Of a stretch of DNA of 9,589 bases, positions 7,492-9,589 are shown one piece after another (the stretch's first letter is position 1; every line of letters starts with the position of its first letter). The position numbers and the translations under genes are program-made. Source of the stretch: Clostridia bacterium (lineage in GTDB: Bacteria; Bacillota; Clostridia; Christensenellales; Aristaeellaceae); the NCBI GenBank assembly GCA_017412445.1, contig JAFPYA010000160.1, forward strand, positions 1 through 9,589, given 5' to 3'. The notes beneath the pieces are model-generated. The model did not search any database. It was given only the letters and a program-made list of their open reading frames with translations, and had not been told where the DNA came from.

Positions 7492-8087
7492 TTCTGTTTC
7501 AGTATTTTAACGCTTTGAATTATATAAACGGTCAGCGCGGCGAACGATACCGCCGTTGCGACCAGCATAAGCCACTGGCCCGCTATCTGCAGCTTTTCGA
7601 TGCCGTGCCACGGAATTACGCCATTTGACGGGAACACGAGTATTATGGCCACGCAAAACAGCATGGTCGCGGTCTTGCCCACGTAGTTTGAGTGCACGAC
7701 CGTGCCCTTCTTCAGCATGAACATGCCTCCCAGCACCATGAACATCTCTTTAGCGAGTATCATGTAGAGTATCAGCGTGTTCAGCCAGTACCGCCTGCCG
7801 GGGGCGAGCAGACCCACGTAGCGCAGGCAAAACAGCATGGACAGAATCATCAGCTTATCCGCAAGGGGATCTATGAGCTTGCCAAAATTCGTCACCTGCT
7901 TGAGCCTGCGCGCCAAAAAACCGTCCACGCCGTCCGTCAGGCTGGCGGCGGCGAAAATCGCCATGGAGTAAAAGCGCTTTTCGGGGTACTGGTAAAACGT
8001 TATAAGAAAAAACGGCACCAACAGCAGCCTGAGCATGGTGAGCATGTTCGGTATTGTGATTATTCTGTTCTCGCCTTCGCCCTGCAC
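7488..8087 (-). CDS. pgsA: CDP-diacylglycerol--glycerol-3-phosphate 3-phosphatidyltransferase (PGP synthase)
   Basis: This integral membrane enzyme transfers the phosphatidyl group from CDP-diacylglycerol to glycerol-3-phosphate, the committed step to phosphatidylglycerol and cardiolipin. From the chosen GTG the protein is 199 residues, typical for PgsA. The CDP-alcohol phosphotransferase motif is complete: Asp52, Asp55-Gly56, Ala59-Arg60, Gly69, Asp73 and Asp77, with the expected spacing. An N-terminal ITIPNMLTMLRL is also characteristic. Hydrophobic helices follow at about 20-32, 80-100, 105-125, 137-152 and 170-190. GTG 8087 is preferred over the in-frame ATG 8150 because AAGGAG lies nine bases upstream, the ATG lies upstream of the likely -10 box, and the extra 21 residues do not look like the family N-terminus. 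PgsA rather than cardiolipin or phosphatidylserine synthase is inferred from size and the NMLTxLR start. Confidence 0.93.
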   Translation of the reverse strand: MQGEGENRIITIPNMLTMLRLLLVPFFLITFYQYPEKRFYSMAIFAAASLTDGVDGFLARRLKQVTNFGKLIDPLADKLMILSMLFCLRYVGLLAPGRRYWLNTLILYMILAKEMFMVLGGMFMLKKGTVVHSNYVGKTATMLFCVAIILVFPSNGVIPWHGIEKLQIAGQWLMLVATAVSFAALTVYIIQSVKILKQN

Positions 8088-8096
8088 GTGATGAAG

Positions 8097-8102
8097 CTCC
8101 TT
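8097..8102 (-). promoter_or_regulatory. Ribosome binding site that fixes the pgsA GTG start
   Basis: The minus strand reads AAGGAG with a 9-nt spacer before GTG 8087. No similar site precedes the in-frame ATG at 8150. Confidence 0.8.
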
Positions 8103-8126
8103 ATTCTCTCTGATAATCCAAATGCT

Positions 8127-8155
8127 ATTATACCACAAAGCGGCGTTCATTACAT
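8127..8155 (-). promoter_or_regulatory. Extended -10 promoter of pgsA
   Basis: The minus strand has a perfect TATAAT (8132-8127) preceded by TGG, giving an extended -10. The -35 at 17-bp spacing is weak (ATGTAA, 8155-8150), as is common with extended -10 promoters. Initiation is predicted near 8120, leaving a leader of about 33 nt before GTG 8087. It lies directly after the histidine kinase stop. Confidence 0.72.
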
Positions 8156-9555
8156 TATTTTATCGTTAAAACAGGCAGGGCAAACGTGCAGGTGAAACGA
8201 TTTGGCGCGCTTTCGTATTCAAAGGTGCCGTTTTGCAGTCCGGCCAGCTTTTTGCAGGAGCTTAAGCCTATGCCGCTGCTTTCGGCCACCTCGGGCTTGT
8301 CCTTGACCGCGTTTGAAACGCTGACGGAGCAATAGCCGCCCGCGATTTCATAGCGCACCTTCACGGGCTCATTGCTGTCGGCGTATTTGATTATGTTTGA
8401 AACGATGTTGTCAAACACGCGGCGCGTAAGCTTTATGTCCGCCTCCACCTGTGAAGCGCGCGGGTTTTCGGCACCTTTGATTTCGCTTTCGCAGGCAAAG
8501 CCCTTGCTTTCGAGTCCCAAGGCGCATTCGTCCCACAGCTGCATAAAGAGCGTAATGCCGTCCAGCGCCTCGGTTTCGGGCTTTTTGTCGTCGTAGGAGT
8601 AGACCAGAAAATACTCAAACAGCTCGTCCGTCATATCTTTTATCTGATAGGCGCGCTTTTTTGCGGAGGAAATATATTTTTGCTTCTGCTCCTCGTTTGT
8701 CGCCTTGCCACCGTCGAGTATGTCGAGATAGCCCATAAGCGCGGTAAGAGGCGTCCTTAAGTCATGAGACATGTCGGTCAGAAGCGAAGAAGCGTTTTTG
8801 TTCATGCGCTCCTCGTTTTCGAGGCGCTCGATGAACGACAGGCGCATGCGGTCCATGTTTTTTGCAAGGTCAGTGAGCTCGTCATTGCCCCTGACGGTCA
8901 TGGGCGTATTGAGCTCGCCCGCAGACATCACATCGAGCTGCTTTGACAGAATCGATATATATGAGGTCTTTTTTCTTACCAGCAGCGTTAGACAAAGCGC
9001 AAAGGCGGCAAAGGCCAGCACAGCGCAAATCACAGAGGCGTAATTGCGGGCGCTGTACATTGGAAAATACATCACGCGCACGACCTTTGGAAAGTCGTTC
9101 GCCCCGCGTACTTCCATCGGGCCGTCGTACCAGTAGCCCTCATAGTGGCTCTGCAGAAGGCCGTAGGTCGAGGCGGCGTCGCTGATCGAGGAGTACATCA
9201 CCGTGTCCTCCTCGCTGCTGGTCAGAAGGCTTCCCACCGCGCCGGAGCCGCCCGCGCCCTGCTTGTAATAGTCGTAGATGAACACGGTCAGATAGTCGTG
9301 CTCCTTCACCCACGCATCGAGCTCGGAGCTGTCGTCGACGTTGGTTATACCTTGGCTGCGAATGAACGCGCAAAGCTCGGTGTAAAGCTGCCTCGCCTGC
9401 CGGGTCACGCTTTGGCGCGTGTATATCACGTCGTCTATTATGTAGTTTGCAAGCGCCCTGCCGCCAATGAACACCCCGAAGGCCAGAAGCAGCGCAGAGA
9501 GCGTATACAGCACCAGCAGCGCGCTCAGCCGTCTGGGTCTGAGACGTTTAGTCAA
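8155..9555 (-). CDS. Membrane sensor histidine kinase (HAMP-HisKA-HATPase)
   Basis: This 466-residue sensor kinase is partner to the response regulator whose end lies just upstream. Layout: first membrane helix at about 11-33; an extracytoplasmic sensor region at about 38-170 with no recognisable fold; a second membrane helix at about 172-194; HAMP at about 195-250; HisKA with DMSHDLRTPL and phosphoacceptor His264; and an ATPase domain with N-box Asn383 and Asn387 (FDNIVSNIIKYA). A reduced nucleotide-binding end follows: only about 10 residues separate Asn415 from SSGIGL (426-431). No clear DxGxG or F-box is present, so the ATP lid is short. The TTG start has AAGGGG seven bases upstream (9568-9563), overlaps the regulator by 8 nt, and is followed directly by a basic segment and the first helix; no nearby ATG exists in this frame. 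The signal sensed is unknown. VanS-like architecture is inferred from domain order only. Confidence 0.93.
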   Translation of the reverse strand: MTKRLRPRRLSALLVLYTLSALLLAFGVFIGGRALANYIIDDVIYTRQSVTRQARQLYTELCAFIRSQGITNVDDSSELDAWVKEHDYLTVFIYDYYKQGAGGSGAVGSLLTSSEEDTVMYSSISDAASTYGLLQSHYEGYWYDGPMEVRGANDFPKVVRVMYFPMYSARNYASVICAVLAFAAFALCLTLLVRKKTSYISILSKQLDVMSAGELNTPMTVRGNDELTDLAKNMDRMRLSFIERLENEERMNKNASSLLTDMSHDLRTPLTALMGYLDILDGGKATNEEQKQKYISSAKKRAYQIKDMTDELFEYFLVYSYDDKKPETEALDGITLFMQLWDECALGLESKGFACESEIKGAENPRASQVEADIKLTRRVFDNIVSNIIKYADSNEPVKVRYEIAGGYCSVSVSNAVKDKPEVAESSGIGLSSCKKLAGLQNGTFEYESAPNRFTCTFALPVLTIK

Positions 9556-9589
9556 CTCTATACCCCTTTCCCCACACGGTCTTTATATA
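9548..9589 (-). CDS. OmpR/PhoB-family response regulator, C-terminal end only
   Basis: Thirteen codons and a TAA stop (9550-9548) are visible, reading YIKTVWGKGYRVD. The TVWGxGYR pattern is the conserved final beta-hairpin wing of the OmpR/PhoB winged-helix DNA-binding domain. The rest of the gene lies beyond the right edge. The stop overlaps the kinase start, so the two proteins are probably translationally coupled. The specific regulator cannot be named from this fragment. Confidence 0.85.
   Translation of the reverse strand, partial: YIKTVWGKGYRVD

Overview
The window is about 9.6 kb and appears to come from a Gram-positive bacterium of the Bacillota, most likely Clostridia. Reasons: a T-box riboswitch precedes valS, AAGGAG-type ribosome binding sites are strong, promoters look sigma-A-like with extended -10 boxes, and there is a VanR/VanS-like two-component pair. 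GC content is moderately high (roughly mid-50s percent by eye). Every supported gene is on the minus strand, so the window reads biologically from right to left. Long open frames on the plus strand are antisense shadows.

Right end (9589-8155): the last 13 codons of an OmpR-family response regulator overlap, by 8 nt, a membrane sensor histidine kinase with a TTG start. Next (8155-7488): an extended -10 promoter and pgsA, encoding phosphatidylglycerophosphate synthase. Its start is best placed at a GTG downstream of that promoter. Next (7491-7215): a near-consensus sigma-A promoter whose -35 box contains the pgsA stop codon, then a valine T-box leader of about 240 nt ending in an intrinsic terminator.

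Left two thirds (7214-1): an apparent operon of valS (valyl-tRNA synthetase), rsmA/ksgA (16S rRNA dimethyltransferase) and two half-transporters of a heterodimeric ABC exporter. Gaps are small or negative: 40 nt with a GCAA-capped hairpin, an 11-nt overlap, then a 4-nt ATGA-type overlap. The first half-transporter is broken by a one-base frameshift near 3323-3333. The second is open and runs off the left edge.

Working model (inference): uncharged tRNA-Val lets transcription pass the leader terminator. Valyl-tRNA synthetase is then made, and any read-through also gives RsmA and the exporter. pgsA and the two-component system are separate transcription units.

I found no mobile element, CRISPR array, tRNA or rRNA gene, and no clear sign of an undescribed system. 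The points most worth a second look are the divergent T-box antiterminator, the frameshifted exporter subunit, the complementary ATPase-site degeneracy of the exporter pair, and heavy AUA codon use in the last gene. No gene-free stretch exceeds 300 bases; the longest (7215-7487) is filled by the valS promoter and T-box.
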